Shown here in pieces: positions 8,921-17,890 of a stretch of 46,214 nt of DNA. The notes beneath the pieces are model-generated. The model was not told where the DNA came from. It saw only the letters and a program-made list of their open reading frames with translations, and did not search any database. This DNA comes from an uncultured Bacteroidales bacterium (lineage in GTDB: Bacteria; Bacteroidota; Bacteroidia; Bacteroidales; UBA932), in the NCBI GenBank assembly GCA_944326325.1, contig CALVDQ010000020.1:1-46214 (forward strand), given 5' to 3'. A program made the translations under genes and the position numbers. How positions within the stretch are numbered: the stretch's first letter is position 1; each line of letters begins with the position of its first letter.

Positions 8921-10042
8921 ATGAAAAAAATCATGGTTGCGGCGATGTCTGCCGCACTTCTGGCCGTCGTTTCATGTTCAAGGACATTTTCGGTGACAGC
9001 CGACACCGGCTCCGGAGAATATGACGGAGTGAAAGTATATATGACAAGGCAATATCCTGCTGATGCCGGGAAGAATGTCATTCTGGACAGTACGGTAATC
9101 GAGAACGGCGTATATTCTTTCGTCCTGGAGGATGTCGGGGAACCTTGTCTGGTAACGTTCGAGCTTGAACCGAAAGTCAGGTCGGATCATTACACGGAAT
9201 ATTACGACCTTCTGCCGGCGGACTGCATAGCCAGCCCGGGAGATATCCGGATAAAATATACTCCGGACGGTATAACGGCAGGCGGAAACAGTATCAATGA
9301 CGATTTCGAGAGACTGGTTTTGAAACCGCACAGGGAGGCCCATGCCAGGTCAATGGCTTACCGCGAACGGACATCCCTGTCCGATTCCATAGAAGTGTTC
9401 TACAGACAGGCCAGGCCTCAGTATATTGAGTTTGTCAGGAAATATGCCGGGACTCCTGCAGGTGCCGCCCTGTTCTACGGCCGCACGCCCGAATTCTATT
9501 CCGAGTCTTTGTTCGAGGAGATAAACGGAACCATGAAGCCGGAGTATGCACAGGCATGGAAAGAGAAGCAGGAAAGTATGCGCAGGAGCATGGAAGACAC
9601 GGACAAGGCCAGAAAAGCCGTGGCAAAAGGGAAAGATTACATCGATTTCGGTTCCACGACCGATTCAGGACAACCTGTAAGGCTTTCGGATGCAGTCAGG
9701 CCGGGCAGGGTTCTTCTTGTGGATTTCTGGGCATCGTGGTGCAGGCCGTGCAGGGCTGAAATTCCTGCCATAAAGCAGCTTTACGAAAAATATCATGATG
9801 CCGGGCTGGACGTCATCAGTGTGTCATTGGATACCGGAGAGGCTGCATGGAAGAAAGCGATGGAGATGGAGCAGATGCCATGGCCGCAGTGGTCAGACCT
9901 GAAGGGTTTCAAGGGAGAAGCTGCCACGTCTTATGCAATTCAGGCCATCCCTTTCATTGTCCTGATAGGCCCTGACGGGAAAATCGCCTTGGTGAATATG
10001 CACGGTGAGACCCTTGAGAACGCGATAAAGGAACTTCTTTAG
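8921..10042 (+). CDS. TlpA-like thioredoxin lipoprotein with N-terminal DUF4369-like domain
   Basis: Lipoprotein of about 373 residues; the signal is MKKIMVAAMSAALLAVVSC. I prefer the ATG at 8921 because it starts the KK-hydrophobic-lipobox signal directly. Upstream in-frame ATGs at 8897 and 8912 add eight or three residues, and AAGGA at 8891-8895 is too close to serve 8897. The N-terminal domain has the DUF4369 pattern, with a beta-rich segment holding LDSTVIENGVYSF. The C-terminal domain is a TlpA/AhpC-TSA thioredoxin fold with WASWCRPC (Cys274 and Cys277) and the cis-Pro loop QAIPFIVLIGPDGKI. This is the second thioredoxin-like gene of the operon, on the other side of the S41 peptidase. 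Confidence 0.87.
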   Translation: MKKIMVAAMSAALLAVVSCSRTFSVTADTGSGEYDGVKVYMTRQYPADAGKNVILDSTVIENGVYSFVLEDVGEPCLVTFELEPKVRSDHYTEYYDLLPADCIASPGDIRIKYTPDGITAGGNSINDDFERLVLKPHREAHARSMAYRERTSLSDSIEVFYRQARPQYIEFVRKYAGTPAGAALFYGRTPEFYSESLFEEINGTMKPEYAQAWKEKQESMRRSMEDTDKARKAVAKGKDYIDFGSTTDSGQPVRLSDAVRPGRVLLVDFWASWCRPCRAEIPAIKQLYEKYHDAGLDVISVSLDTGEAAWKKAMEMEQMPWPQWSDLKGFKGEAATSYAIQAIPFIVLIGPDGKIALVNMHGETLENAIKELL

Positions 10043-10066
10043 GGGGACCGGAAGCACGGAAAGCCG

Positions 10067-10615
10067 ATGGAAGACAACGAGACCATTGTAAGGAAGGCCG
10101 GACCGGATGATGCGGAAAGTCTTGTAGCCATATATTCCCATTATGTGGAAAATACGGCGGTCTCATTCGAGTATGTCACCCCTTCCGTACAGGAGTTCAG
10201 GTCCAGGATAGAGAATACTGTCAGGAAATATCCGTATCTTGTCGTGGAAAGCGGCGGGAAAATCCGCGGCTACGCCTATGCCGGCCCCTTGGGTGTACGT
10301 GCCGCTTTTGCGTGGTCTTGCGAGGTTTCGATTTACATAGCCAGGGATGCAAGAAGATGCGGATACGGCAGGAAATTGTACGAAGCCCTGGAAAACGAAT
10401 TGAGACAGATGGGAATACGGAATATGTTCGCAAGTATCGCATCCCCGGTTTCGGAAGATGATCCTTTTATTACCGGAGACAGTGAAATGTTCCACGGCAG
10501 GCTCGGATTCCGCAAATGCGGAGAATTCCATAAATGCGGTTTCAAGTTCGGGCATTGGTACAACCTGATCTGGATGGAAAAATCTGTCGGTCCGGTCCAT
10601 ACCCTGTCCGAATGA
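10067..10615 (+). CDS. GNAT-family N-acetyltransferase, phosphinothricin-acetyltransferase-like
   Basis: Cytoplasmic acetyltransferase of 182 residues using acetyl-CoA. The GNAT acetyl-CoA-binding motif R/Q-x-x-G-x-G is RRCGYG at 96-101. The layout (IRKA-type start, NTAVSFEY near 29-36, GYAYAGP near 68-74, EVSIYI, MFHGRLGF) resembles the PAT/YwnH amino-acid or phosphinothricin acetyltransferase group. The last residues before the stop, VGPVHTLSE, are atypical. It lies 24 bp after the TlpA lipoprotein and probably ends this operon. The substrate is unknown; amino acids or small amines are typical of the group. Confidence 0.85.
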   Translation: MEDNETIVRKAGPDDAESLVAIYSHYVENTAVSFEYVTPSVQEFRSRIENTVRKYPYLVVESGGKIRGYAYAGPLGVRAAFAWSCEVSIYIARDARRCGYGRKLYEALENELRQMGIRNMFASIASPVSEDDPFITGDSEMFHGRLGFRKCGEFHKCGFKFGHWYNLIWMEKSVGPVHTLSE

Positions 10616-10667
10616 CACTCCGGTCCGTGATTTTCATCTTTGTCCGGCTTTGTCCGGCGGTATTTTA

Positions 10668-10699
10668 TTTGATTTTTAAATATTTATTCCGGATATTTG
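10668..10699 (+). promoter_or_regulatory. Putative promoter of the GH109-like gene
   Basis: TTTG at 10668-10671, a 20-nt spacer, and GATATTTG at 10692-10699 (7 of 8 positions of TAnnTTTG). It lies in the 112-bp AT-rich gap between the GNAT gene and the next start at 10728, about 28 nt before the ATG. Confidence 0.4.
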
Positions 10700-10727
10700 A
10701 TGCCGCCATATTTTAATAACCGGAACA

Positions 10728-12131
10728 ATGAAAAAGATTCTTTTTTATCTGATCGGAGCCGTGCTGCTTGTGTTTTCCGGCTGCGCCGGATCCGGAAACG
10801 GCTACAGGATAGTAGACAATACGATAGTCTTCGATGTCCCTGAACGTGCCGAAGGCCAGAAATCGGTGCTCGGACTGAGGACTGAGCCTCTGGATACTGT
10901 CAGGGTAGGATTCATCGGACTCGGTATGAGAGGACCGGGTGCAGTCAAACGGTTTACATACCTTGACGGGGTTGAAATCAAGGCATTGTGCGACCTCCTT
11001 CCTGACAGGGTAGCGACGGCACGGAAGATACTTGCGGACAGAGGGTGGCCGGAAGCGGCGGAATACAGCGGGGAAGACGGCTGGAAGGCTTTATGTGAAA
11101 GGAATGACATAGATCTGGTGTACATCTGTACCGGATGGCAGAAACACGTTGAAATGGCGGTATATGCGATGCGGCACGGAAAACACGTGGCCATAGAGGT
11201 GCCTGCAGCGACTTCCGTAAAGGAATGCTGGGAGCTTGTGGACGTGGCCGAGCAGACGCAGAGACACTGTATGATGCTGGAGAACTGTGTCTATGACTTT
11301 TTTGAAATGACTGTCCTTAACATGGCGCAGCAGGGTCTGTTCGGGGAGATTCTCCACGTCGAGGGCGGTTACATCCATAATCTCGACGAATTCTGGGACC
11401 GTTACCAGGGCAACTGGCGTCTTGCCTTCAACCAGGAGCATAAAGGGGATGTCTACGCCACGCACGGGCTCGGGCCTGCCTGCCAGGTGCTGGATATCCA
11501 CAGAGGCGACAGGATGACAAGGCTTGTCTCGATGGAGACCGTATCGGTAAACGGGGCGGCAACAGCGAAGAAACTCATGGATGCCGGCACCTTCGCGAAC
11601 GGGGACCATACCGTAACTATGATACAGACAGCCCGGGGGCGTTCTATCCTGTTGCAGCACAATGTCTATACCCCTCGGCCATACAGCAGGGAGTATCAGG
11701 TCACGGGAACAAAGGGTTTCGCCAACAAATATCCATCGGAAGGCTTTGCTTTCAGCGATACTGACCCGGAAAAATTCGGTCTTGCCGATCATGAGGACCT
11801 TTCGGGACACAGTTTCGTGTCGGAAGAGACAAGGAAAATGCTTATGGAGAAATACAGGCACCCGATAACCGCCGAAATCGAGGCCAAGGCCCGCGAGGTC
11901 GGAGGCCACGGAGGAATGGATTTCATCATGGACTACCGTCTGGTATACTGCCTGAGGAACGGCCTTCCGCTTGACCAGGATGTATATGATGCCGCGGAAT
12001 GGTCCTGCATAGGCGATCTTTCCGCCGCATCTATTGAAAACGGGAATATGCCTGTGGAATTCCCTGACTTCACAAGAGGTGACTGGAACAAGACTGACGG
12101 ATACAGGCATGCTGTCGCGCCTGTCCGTTGA
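10728..12131 (+). CDS. Gfo/Idh/MocA-fold lipoprotein, GH109 (alpha-N-acetylgalactosaminidase)-like
   Basis: Protein of 467 residues with a lipoprotein signal (LLVFSGC, Cys19). A Rossmann dinucleotide-binding motif GLGMRG is at 64-69. The block KHVAIEVPAATS, then CWELVD, RHCMMLENCVYDFFEM and LFGEILHVEGGYIHNLDEF is the pattern of glycoside hydrolase family 109, whose NAD-dependent members remove terminal N-acetylgalactosamine by transient oxidation. It may act on host mucin or blood-group-type glycans. Other GH109-like proteins of unknown specificity exist, so the exact activity is inference. It stands alone between two promoters and is not part of either Sus locus. Confidence 0.85.
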   Translation: MKKILFYLIGAVLLVFSGCAGSGNGYRIVDNTIVFDVPERAEGQKSVLGLRTEPLDTVRVGFIGLGMRGPGAVKRFTYLDGVEIKALCDLLPDRVATARKILADRGWPEAAEYSGEDGWKALCERNDIDLVYICTGWQKHVEMAVYAMRHGKHVAIEVPAATSVKECWELVDVAEQTQRHCMMLENCVYDFFEMTVLNMAQQGLFGEILHVEGGYIHNLDEFWDRYQGNWRLAFNQEHKGDVYATHGLGPACQVLDIHRGDRMTRLVSMETVSVNGAATAKKLMDAGTFANGDHTVTMIQTARGRSILLQHNVYTPRPYSREYQVTGTKGFANKYPSEGFAFSDTDPEKFGLADHEDLSGHSFVSEETRKMLMEKYRHPITAEIEAKAREVGGHGGMDFIMDYRLVYCLRNGLPLDQDVYDAAEWSCIGDLSAASIENGNMPVEFPDFTRGDWNKTDGYRHAVAPVR

Positions 12132-12183
12132 CCCTGTAACTCTGGCATATATCAGAAAATTATTTTATTTCCCCGAAAATTGT

Positions 12184-12191
12184 TATTTTTG
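12184..12191 (+). promoter_or_regulatory. Putative -7 promoter element of pgk
   Basis: TATTTTTG at 12184-12191 matches TAnnTTTG. A clear -33 TTTG is not visible at the right distance. The element lies in the AT-rich gap 12132-12243 and would give a leader of about 48 nt. Confidence 0.4.
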
Positions 12192-12243
12192 CAAGGATGT
12201 GACGAAAAGGATTTGTCCAAACAAGGTTTTAATTTAATTTTAT

Positions 12244-13497
12244 ATGCAACAGAGTATTGATACTTACGATTTTTCAGGCAAGAAAGCCATCGTAAGGGTG
12301 GATTTCAATGTTCCGCTCAACGAAAAGTTCGAAATCACCGACGACACCAGGATCAGGGCCGCCATCCCTACACTGAAGAAGGTGCTTGAAAAGGGAGGTT
12401 CCCTTATTATAATGTCCCATCTCGGACGTCCTAAGGGAGTTACCGAGAAATTCTCGCTCAAGCACATTCTCGGCAGGGTGGAGGAACTTCTCGGAGTGCC
12501 TGTGAAGTTCGCTGACGACTGCATGGCCGCTGACGACAAGGTGGCAGCACTCAAGCCGGGTGAAGTGCTTGTCCTTGAGAACCTGCGTTTCTATGCTGAA
12601 GAGGAAGGAAAGCCGAGAGGCCTTGCCGAGGATGCTACCGACGAGGAGAAGAAGGCTGCAAAGGCTGCAGTGAAAGAGAGCCAGAAGAAGTTCGTGGAGA
12701 AGCTTGCTTCCTATGCAGACTGCTATATCAACGACGCTTTCGGTACAGCTCACCGTGCCCATGCCTCCACTGCGCTCATAGCCAAGTATTTCCCGAATGA
12801 CAAGATGTTCGGCTACGTGATGGAAGGCGAGATCAAGGCGATCGACCGTGTACTCAAGACTCCGGAGCATCCTGTGACTGCCATCATCGGCGGTGCCAAG
12901 GTATCGTCAAAGATCGCTATCATCGAGCACCTTTTCGATGTAGTGGACAATATGATCATCGGCGGAGGAATGGTATATACTTTCATCAAGGCCCAGGGTG
13001 GCAAGATCGGAAATTCCCTTTGCGAGGATGACCAGCAGCAGCTTGCACTTGACACTATCAAGAAGGCTGAGGAAAAGGGTGTGAAACTTTATCTTTCAAA
13101 GGAAGTGGTCATCGCGGACGCGTTCTCAAACGACGCCAACACCAAGATATGCCGCAATGACGAGATTCCTGACAACTGGGAGGGCGTAGACGCCGCTCCG
13201 AGCACTCTCGCGGCATGGGAGGATGTCATCATGAAGTCAAAGACAATCCTCTGGAACGGACCTGTAGGCGTGTTCGAGATACCTGCATTCGCAAAGGGTA
13301 CCAACAAGGTGGCCGAGATGCTTGCCAAAGCTACCGAGAACGGCGCGTTCACCCTTGTGGGAGGCGGTGACTCCGTGGCTGCAGTGACCCAGATGGGGTA
13401 TGCCAAGAAGGTAAGTTACGTCTCTACGGGCGGCGGCGCCATGCTCGAGTACCTTGAAGGAAAGGAACTTCCTGGTATAGCCGCTATCCGCGAGTAA
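12244..13497 (+). CDS. pgk: Phosphoglycerate kinase
   Basis: Glycolytic enzyme of 417 residues that transfers phosphate between 1,3-bisphosphoglycerate and ADP. Family signatures are present: [13 protein letters not shown] near the N-terminus, the substrate-binding [18 protein letters not shown], and the nucleotide-binding [11 protein letters not shown] near the C-terminus. Length fits the Bacteroidota form, including a charged insertion rich in Lys/Glu/Ala near residues 120-155. It is monocistronic, converging on pgi with a shared bidirectional terminator. The codon choice is more restricted than in the neighbouring accessory genes, consistent with high expression. Confidence 0.98.
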   Translation: MQQSIDTYDFSGKKAIVRVDFNVPLNEKFEITDDTRIRAAIPTLKKVLEKGGSLIIMSHLGRPKGVTEKFSLKHILGRVEELLGVPVKFADDCMAADDKVAALKPGEVLVLENLRFYAEEEGKPRGLAEDATDEEKKAAKAAVKESQKKFVEKLASYADCYINDAFGTAHRAHASTALIAKYFPNDKMFGYVMEGEIKAIDRVLKTPEHPVTAIIGGAKVSSKIAIIEHLFDVVDNMIIGGGMVYTFIKAQGGKIGNSLCEDDQQQLALDTIKKAEEKGVKLYLSKEVVIADAFSNDANTKICRNDEIPDNWEGVDAAPSTLAAWEDVIMKSKTILWNGPVGVFEIPAFAKGTNKVAEMLAKATENGAFTLVGGGDSVAAVTQMGYAKKVSYVSTGGGAMLEYLEGKELPGIAAIRE

Positions 13498-13530
13498 TTC
13501 CCGCCGGATCTGCATGCAGGATATAATTTA

Positions 13531-13558
13531 AAGGGTGAGACGGAACCGTCTCACCCTT
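13531..13558. terminator. Bidirectional terminator between pgk and pgi
   Basis: Perfect 13-bp inverted repeat: AAGGGTGAGACGG (13531-13543) and CCGTCTCACCCTT (13546-13558), separated by AA. A-rich sequence precedes it and T-rich sequence follows it, so it can stop transcription from pgk (+) and pgi (-). Confidence 0.85.
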
Positions 13559-13581
13559 TCGATTTTATGTGCAGCCGATCG

Positions 13582-14919
13582 CTACAGCCTCTTTTTCAGT
13601 TCGTTCGCCTGGGCTTCATAACCCGGTTTGCCGAGAAGGGCGAACATATTCTTCTTGTAGGCCTCTACGCCCGGCTGGTTGAACGGATTGACGCCGAGGA
13701 TGTAGGCGCTTATTCCGCAGGCTTTCTCGAAGAAATAGAACAGGGCGCCGAGATTGTACTCGTTGATCCTTTCTATGCTTACCGACAGCTGCGGTACTCC
13801 ACCGTCTATATGGGCGAGTTTCGTGCCGAGTTCAGCCATGGCGTTGCAGTGTTCCAGCTGCTTGCCTGTCAGGAAATTGAGCCCGTCGAGGTTCTGCGGG
13901 TCGTTCACTATGGCCATGGAACGGTTGCTGCTTTCCACGGAAACCACGGTCTCCATGAGGATGCGCTCCCCGTCCTGGATATACTGGCCCATGGAGTGGA
14001 GGTCGGTGGTGAAGTTGACTGAAGCCGGGAAAATCCCTTTGCCGTCCTTGCCTTCCGACTCACCGTAAAGCTGTTTCCACCATTCTCCCAGGTATTGGAG
14101 CTTCGGATTGTAGGAGACGAGGATTTCGATTTTCTTTCCGGAATCGTAGAGAAGGTTCCTCATTGCGGCATACTGTATGGCAGGATTTTCTGCGGAGCGC
14201 ACTGCCGAGGTCTCCTCCATCTCGGCCGCACCTTTGAGCATCATCCTGATGTCGAATCCGGCCAGCACGATAGGAAGGATGCCTACAGGTGTGAGTACGG
14301 AAAAACGTCCTCCCACATTGTCTTCAATGACGAATGTCCTGTAGCCTTCCTGTGTGGCAAGCGACTTCAGTGCGCCTTTGCGTGCATCGGTGACGGCTAC
14401 TATCCTTTCTACAGCCTCTGCCTTGCCGTAGGTCTCCTCGATATAGTTCCTTATCTGCCTGAACGCTACCGCAGGCTCTGTTGTGGTGCCCGACTTGGAT
14501 ATCACCACTGCGGCGATGTTGCGTTCCTTCGCAAGGTCCATGAGTTCGCTCAGGTATTCTTCGGAAAGGTTCTGTCCGGCAAAGACGATCTCCATGGAAT
14601 CCTTTGCGGAAGCAAGCTGTCTGGCAAACGAGTGGGAGAGAGCCTCAATTGCGCATTTCGCACCGAGGTACGACCCTCCGATACCTATGACAATCACCAG
14701 GTTCACACCTTTTTCTTTCCATGAGTCCCTTATGGCCTCACAATCGGTGATGAGGGATTCCGGCGTAGCGGTAGGCAGGTGTTTCCAGCCAAGGAAATCG
14801 TTGCCTGCGCCTGTCTCGCTTTCGAGTACGTCGAATGCGGCGAGCGCCTTTTCCACGTATTTCCTGTAATCTGCATCTTTGATGAAGGAGCTGCAGCCTC
14901 CTAAATTGACTTTAAGCAT
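13582..14919 (-). CDS. pgi: Glucose-6-phosphate isomerase
   Basis: Glycolytic/gluconeogenic isomerase, 445 residues from the preferred start MLKVNLGG at 14919. An upstream in-frame ATG at 14982 would add 21 low-complexity residues (Asn/Thr-rich) with no family match. Signatures include GIGGSYLGAK, VVISKSGTTTEPAVAFR and GEWWKQLYGESEGKDGKG with the catalytic Glu. Length matches the short GPI of Bacteroidota and Firmicutes rather than the 550-residue E. coli form. It converges on pgk, another glycolytic gene, while pfkA lies 2 kb away. Confidence 0.97.
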   Translation of the reverse strand: MLKVNLGGCSSFIKDADYRKYVEKALAAFDVLESETGAGNDFLGWKHLPTATPESLITDCEAIRDSWKEKGVNLVIVIGIGGSYLGAKCAIEALSHSFARQLASAKDSMEIVFAGQNLSEEYLSELMDLAKERNIAAVVISKSGTTTEPAVAFRQIRNYIEETYGKAEAVERIVAVTDARKGALKSLATQEGYRTFVIEDNVGGRFSVLTPVGILPIVLAGFDIRMMLKGAAEMEETSAVRSAENPAIQYAAMRNLLYDSGKKIEILVSYNPKLQYLGEWWKQLYGESEGKDGKGIFPASVNFTTDLHSMGQYIQDGERILMETVVSVESSNRSMAIVNDPQNLDGLNFLTGKQLEHCNAMAELGTKLAHIDGGVPQLSVSIERINEYNLGALFYFFEKACGISAYILGVNPFNQPGVEAYKKNMFALLGKPGYEAQANELKKRL

Positions 14920-15077
14920 AATATTGTTGTTGGTTGTATTATTCTCTGTCCTTGAGGTCTTTCCGAACCTGTTCAACTCCACGAAGATACAAAAAATAGT
15001 TTCATCCGGTACATCTCCAGCCCCTTTTTCTCCGGCCGGGCATCCCGGTGCCGTTCTGCCTTCGCCTCAGAGCCGGC

Positions 15078-16070
15078 CTAAACCTGCACCCAGTGTATCC
15101 TTATCCCTTTCCGTTCCATTCCCCGGAACCAGGTCATCTGTCTTTTCGCGAACTGGTGTATGGCTATGGCCAGCAGTTTTTTCATCTCCCCGTAGTCCAG
15201 CACCCCGGTAAGGTACAGTGTCACAAACTTGTATTCAAGCCCGTAATAGATGAGGTCCTCAGCCTTCAGCCCGCTGCCAAGGAGTTTCCGCACCTCGTCC
15301 ACCATGCCTTCTTCAAGCCGTGCTTCCAGCCTGCTGTCGATACGTCTGTTCCTCTCCTCCCTGCTTACGAGAGTCCCTATGTAATATGTGCTTTTCGGAA
15401 GGCTTTCCGTACGGTTTACGGGATGTTCCGCCTCGTAGACGGCTATCTCTATGGCCCTGATCAGCCGTTTCCTCGTGTCGTAGTCGGTCGAGTTGTGCGG
15501 CTTTTTCATGGAGGCGAGCCTGCGGACCAGCGTTCCGGTATCCTCCTTCTCGAGCACGGCCCTCAGTTCCGGGTCCGCCGGAACGTCCGGAAGGGAATAA
15601 CCACGTGTCGCAGCCTCGATGTAAAGTCCTGATCCTCCGCAAAGTATAGGCACATTGCCTCTTTTCCGGACTTCTGTCCACGCTTTCTCGAAGTCGCGCT
15701 GGTACTCATATATATTATATTTGCTGCCTGCTTCCGCGATGTCAATCAGATGGTATGCCACGTCTCCATATTCGCGCAGGTCTTTCCCGGTGCCGATGTC
15801 CATCCCCCTGTAGACCTGTCTCGAATCCGCCGAAATGATCTCTCCACGGCTTCCTTCCGGAATAATGCCCTTGTCTGTCATTTCCTTGATTTTCATGGCT
15901 GTACGTACGGCATATCCGGTTTTCCCCGAAGCTGTCGGCCCGAGTATGCAGATAAGGTCATACCGACCGGCATAGTATTGCCGGACAATGTCTTCCATAT
16001 CTATTTCTTCAACTTCCGGCAGCTCCGCCATCGGAGGCACACCCGGACCCGTATCCTTTTTCCTTCCCAT
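15078..16070 (-). CDS. miaA: tRNA dimethylallyltransferase
   Basis: Adds a dimethylallyl group to A37 of tRNAs that read codons starting with U. Protein of 330 residues with the P-loop GPTASGKT near residue 44, the family motif SADSRQVYRGMDIGTGK and the tRNA-binding RKRLIRAIEI. The N-terminus carries about 35 extra residues rich in Glu/Asp/Pro before the P-loop strand; an internal Met (MAELPE or MEDIVRQ) could be the true start. The gene faces away from smpB and is followed after about 160 bp by pgi on the same strand. Confidence 0.96.
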   Translation of the reverse strand: MGRKKDTGPGVPPMAELPEVEEIDMEDIVRQYYAGRYDLICILGPTASGKTGYAVRTAMKIKEMTDKGIIPEGSRGEIISADSRQVYRGMDIGTGKDLREYGDVAYHLIDIAEAGSKYNIYEYQRDFEKAWTEVRKRGNVPILCGGSGLYIEAATRGYSLPDVPADPELRAVLEKEDTGTLVRRLASMKKPHNSTDYDTRKRLIRAIEIAVYEAEHPVNRTESLPKSTYYIGTLVSREERNRRIDSRLEARLEEGMVDEVRKLLGSGLKAEDLIYYGLEYKFVTLYLTGVLDYGEMKKLLAIAIHQFAKRQMTWFRGMERKGIRIHWVQV

Positions 16071-16135
16071 CGTATGAAAATTTTCCCGAAATTAATTCTT
16101 AAAATCCATATCTGAAAATTTCAGGAAAATGTTTC

Positions 16136-16143
16136 TATATTTG
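16136..16143 (+). promoter_or_regulatory. Promoter -7 element of smpB
   Basis: TATATTTG at 16136-16143 is a full match to TAnnTTTG. Transcription would begin near 16148, downstream of the in-frame ATG at 16129, which rules that codon out and supports 16168 as the smpB start. The -33 element is weak. Confidence 0.55.
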
Positions 16144-16167
16144 CAGAATTTGAAAACCGAAAGAGTC

Positions 16168-16617
16168 ATGCCGAAAGCCAGGAGCAAAGTGGAGATAAAG
16201 AACAGGCGCGCGTCGTTCGACTATGAGTTCATCGAGACGTACGTGGCCGGGATAGTGCTCACCGGTACCGAGATCAAGTCTATCCGGGCCGGGAAGGCTT
16301 CCCTTGTGGACGGTTTCTGCTATTTCAACAACGGCGAACTGTATGTAAAGAACATGAATGTCGCCGAATACCATTGGGGCAGCTGGGGGCGGCACGACCC
16401 GAGAAGGGACAGGAAGCTCCTCCTGAAGAGGAAGGAACTGGCGAAGCTGCAGAGGGCTGTCAAGGAGAAAGGCCTGACAATAGTGGCGGTGAAGCTTTTT
16501 GTCGCGGAGAACGGATATGCGAAACTGCTCATAGCTCTCGCGAGAGGAAAGAAAGAGTACGACAAACGACAGTCCATCAAGGAGAAAGACTTGAGGCGTG
16601 AGATGGAACGGTATTGA
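16168..16617 (+). CDS. smpB: SsrA-binding protein SmpB
   Basis: Binds tmRNA and brings it to stalled ribosomes for trans-translation. The protein is 149 residues from the ATG at 16168 ([12 protein letters not shown]). Signatures include [10 protein letters not shown], the [18 protein letters not shown] block, and a basic C-terminal tail ending [10 protein letters not shown]. The longer reading frame from 16129 would begin inside the promoter, so I reject it. Divergent from miaA with a 97-bp shared upstream region. Confidence 0.97.
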   Translation: MPKARSKVEIKNRRASFDYEFIETYVAGIVLTGTEIKSIRAGKASLVDGFCYFNNGELYVKNMNVAEYHWGSWGRHDPRRDRKLLLKRKELAKLQRAVKEKGLTIVAVKLFVAENGYAKLLIALARGKKEYDKRQSIKEKDLRREMERY

Positions 16618-16711
16618 ACCGGCAAGAAAATCTGTTGACAGCGGGCCTGGGGGACGGTTATGGAACGGCTTTTGCCGAAGGCCGCCGGGCTTCAGCTCAA
16701 CTGACGTAAAA

Positions 16712-16772
16712 TAAACTGCAAGCCGAGAGCAGAGGCAGAATTCATTCTGGCTATGCCGAGGCGCAGCGTTTA
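16712..16772. repeat. Imperfect palindromic repeat upstream of pfkA
   Basis: A 61-nt nested inverted repeat in the 186-bp gap between smpB and pfkA. The inner stem is CAGAAT/ATTCTG (16736-16741 and 16744-16749). The outer arms TAAACTGC and GCAGCGTTTA pair with a small bulge. GCCGAG occurs on both sides (16722-16727 and 16755-16760). It resembles small dispersed palindromic elements I associate with Bacteroidales intergenic regions; I cannot test copy number here. It would lie in the pfkA leader or act as an smpB terminator. Confidence 0.5.
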
Positions 16773-16803
16773 TTGTATACGAAGTATAAAATAAAAGGTT
16801 AAT

Positions 16804-17793
16804 ATGGCAAAGAAAATTTCAACAATCGGGGTTCTGACATCCGGTGGCGATGCCCCAGGGATGAATGCGGCCATCAGGGCGGTGACCCGTGGCGCGATAT
16901 ACAACGGATGGAAGGTCAAAGGTATCTACAGAGGATATGAAGGACTTATCCACAACGAGATAAAGGATCTTACGACAGAGAGCGTCAGCAATACCATACA
17001 GCGGGGCGGAACTATTCTGAAGACTGCCAGGTCCGAAGAATTCATGACAGAGGAAGGAAGGGCCAAGGCGTATGAGAACCTTGTGGCCAACGGTATCGAC
17101 GCCCTCATAGTCATCGGAGGCAACGGCTCCCTTTCAGGAGCCCAGATCCTTGCCCAGGAGCACGACATCCCGTGCATCGGCCTGCCAGGTACCATTGACA
17201 ACGACCTCTACGGTACGGACTCCACCATCGGGTACGATACCGCCCTTAATACCATAGTGGAATGCGTGGACAAGATCAGGGATACGGCCACATCCCACGA
17301 CAGGATATTCTTCGTCGAGGTCATGGGCCGGGATGCCGGCTTCCTCGCGCAGAACAGTGCCATTGCCGCAGGAGCGGAGGCGGCTATAATCCCTGAAGAC
17401 CAGACCGACATCGACCAGCTCGAGCAGTTCATCAGCAGGGGAGTACGCAAGAGCAAGAACAGCAGCATCGTGATAGTTTCCGAGGCCTCGAAGGACGGGG
17501 TCGGCGGAGCCATGCACTATGCGGAAAGGGTGCGGAACGAATATCCGCAGTACGACGTGCGCGTTACCATCCTCGGCCATCTGCAGCGCGGGGGCAAGCC
17601 GAGCGCATTCGACCGCATACTCGCCAGCCGTCTCGGGGCTGCAAGCATAGAGGCCCTTCTCGAGGGCCAGAGGAACATCATGGTCGGTATCTCCAATGAC
17701 CAGGTGGTATATGTGCCTTTCTCGAAGGCTGTCAAGAAGGACAAGCCGATCGACAAGGAACTCATAAACGTACTGAACGTGCTGTCCATCTGA
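16804..17793 (+). CDS. pfkA: ATP-dependent 6-phosphofructokinase
   Basis: Glycolytic kinase of 329 residues. Signatures are [17 protein letters not shown] at the N-terminus, GGNGSLSGA, and [20 protein letters not shown]. The Gly residues in GGNGS and PGTIDND are those of ATP-using enzymes (PPi-dependent forms have GGDD and PKTIDND), so I call it ATP-dependent. MGRDAGFLA and [14 protein letters not shown] complete the substrate site. Length matches the bacterial homotetramer type. A terminator follows at 17859. Confidence 0.97.
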   Translation: MAKKISTIGVLTSGGDAPGMNAAIRAVTRGAIYNGWKVKGIYRGYEGLIHNEIKDLTTESVSNTIQRGGTILKTARSEEFMTEEGRAKAYENLVANGIDALIVIGGNGSLSGAQILAQEHDIPCIGLPGTIDNDLYGTDSTIGYDTALNTIVECVDKIRDTATSHDRIFFVEVMGRDAGFLAQNSAIAAGAEAAIIPEDQTDIDQLEQFISRGVRKSKNSSIVIVSEASKDGVGGAMHYAERVRNEYPQYDVRVTILGHLQRGGKPSAFDRILASRLGAASIEALLEGQRNIMVGISNDQVVYVPFSKAVKKDKPIDKELINVLNVLSI

Positions 17794-17858
17794 TACGGGA
17801 CAATACCGGAGGACGGGATATCAAGGCCGGCAATCTGCCGTGTTACATTCGGGGAAAA

Positions 17859-17890
17859 GGGGCGGGTCAAAAGTCAGGCTCGCCCCTCTC
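17859..17890 (+). terminator. Rho-independent terminator after pfkA
   Basis: GGGGCG at 17859-17864 pairs with CGCCCC at 17881-17886, followed by TCTCTTTAT. It is 66 bp after the pfkA stop. Confidence 0.6.

Noticed and set aside
14095..14724. Plus-strand frame opposite pgi.
   Set aside because: pgi on the minus strand has all catalytic motifs; this is an antisense shadow.
15036..15048. CCGGG/CCCGG hairpin between pgi and miaA as a miaA terminator.
   Set aside because: Only 5 bp with a 3-nt loop, and the minus strand downstream is A-rich rather than T-rich.
16632..16640. A sigma70-like TTGACA-type hexamer after smpB.
   Set aside because: Bacteroidota housekeeping promoters do not use it and no matching -10/-7 element follows.
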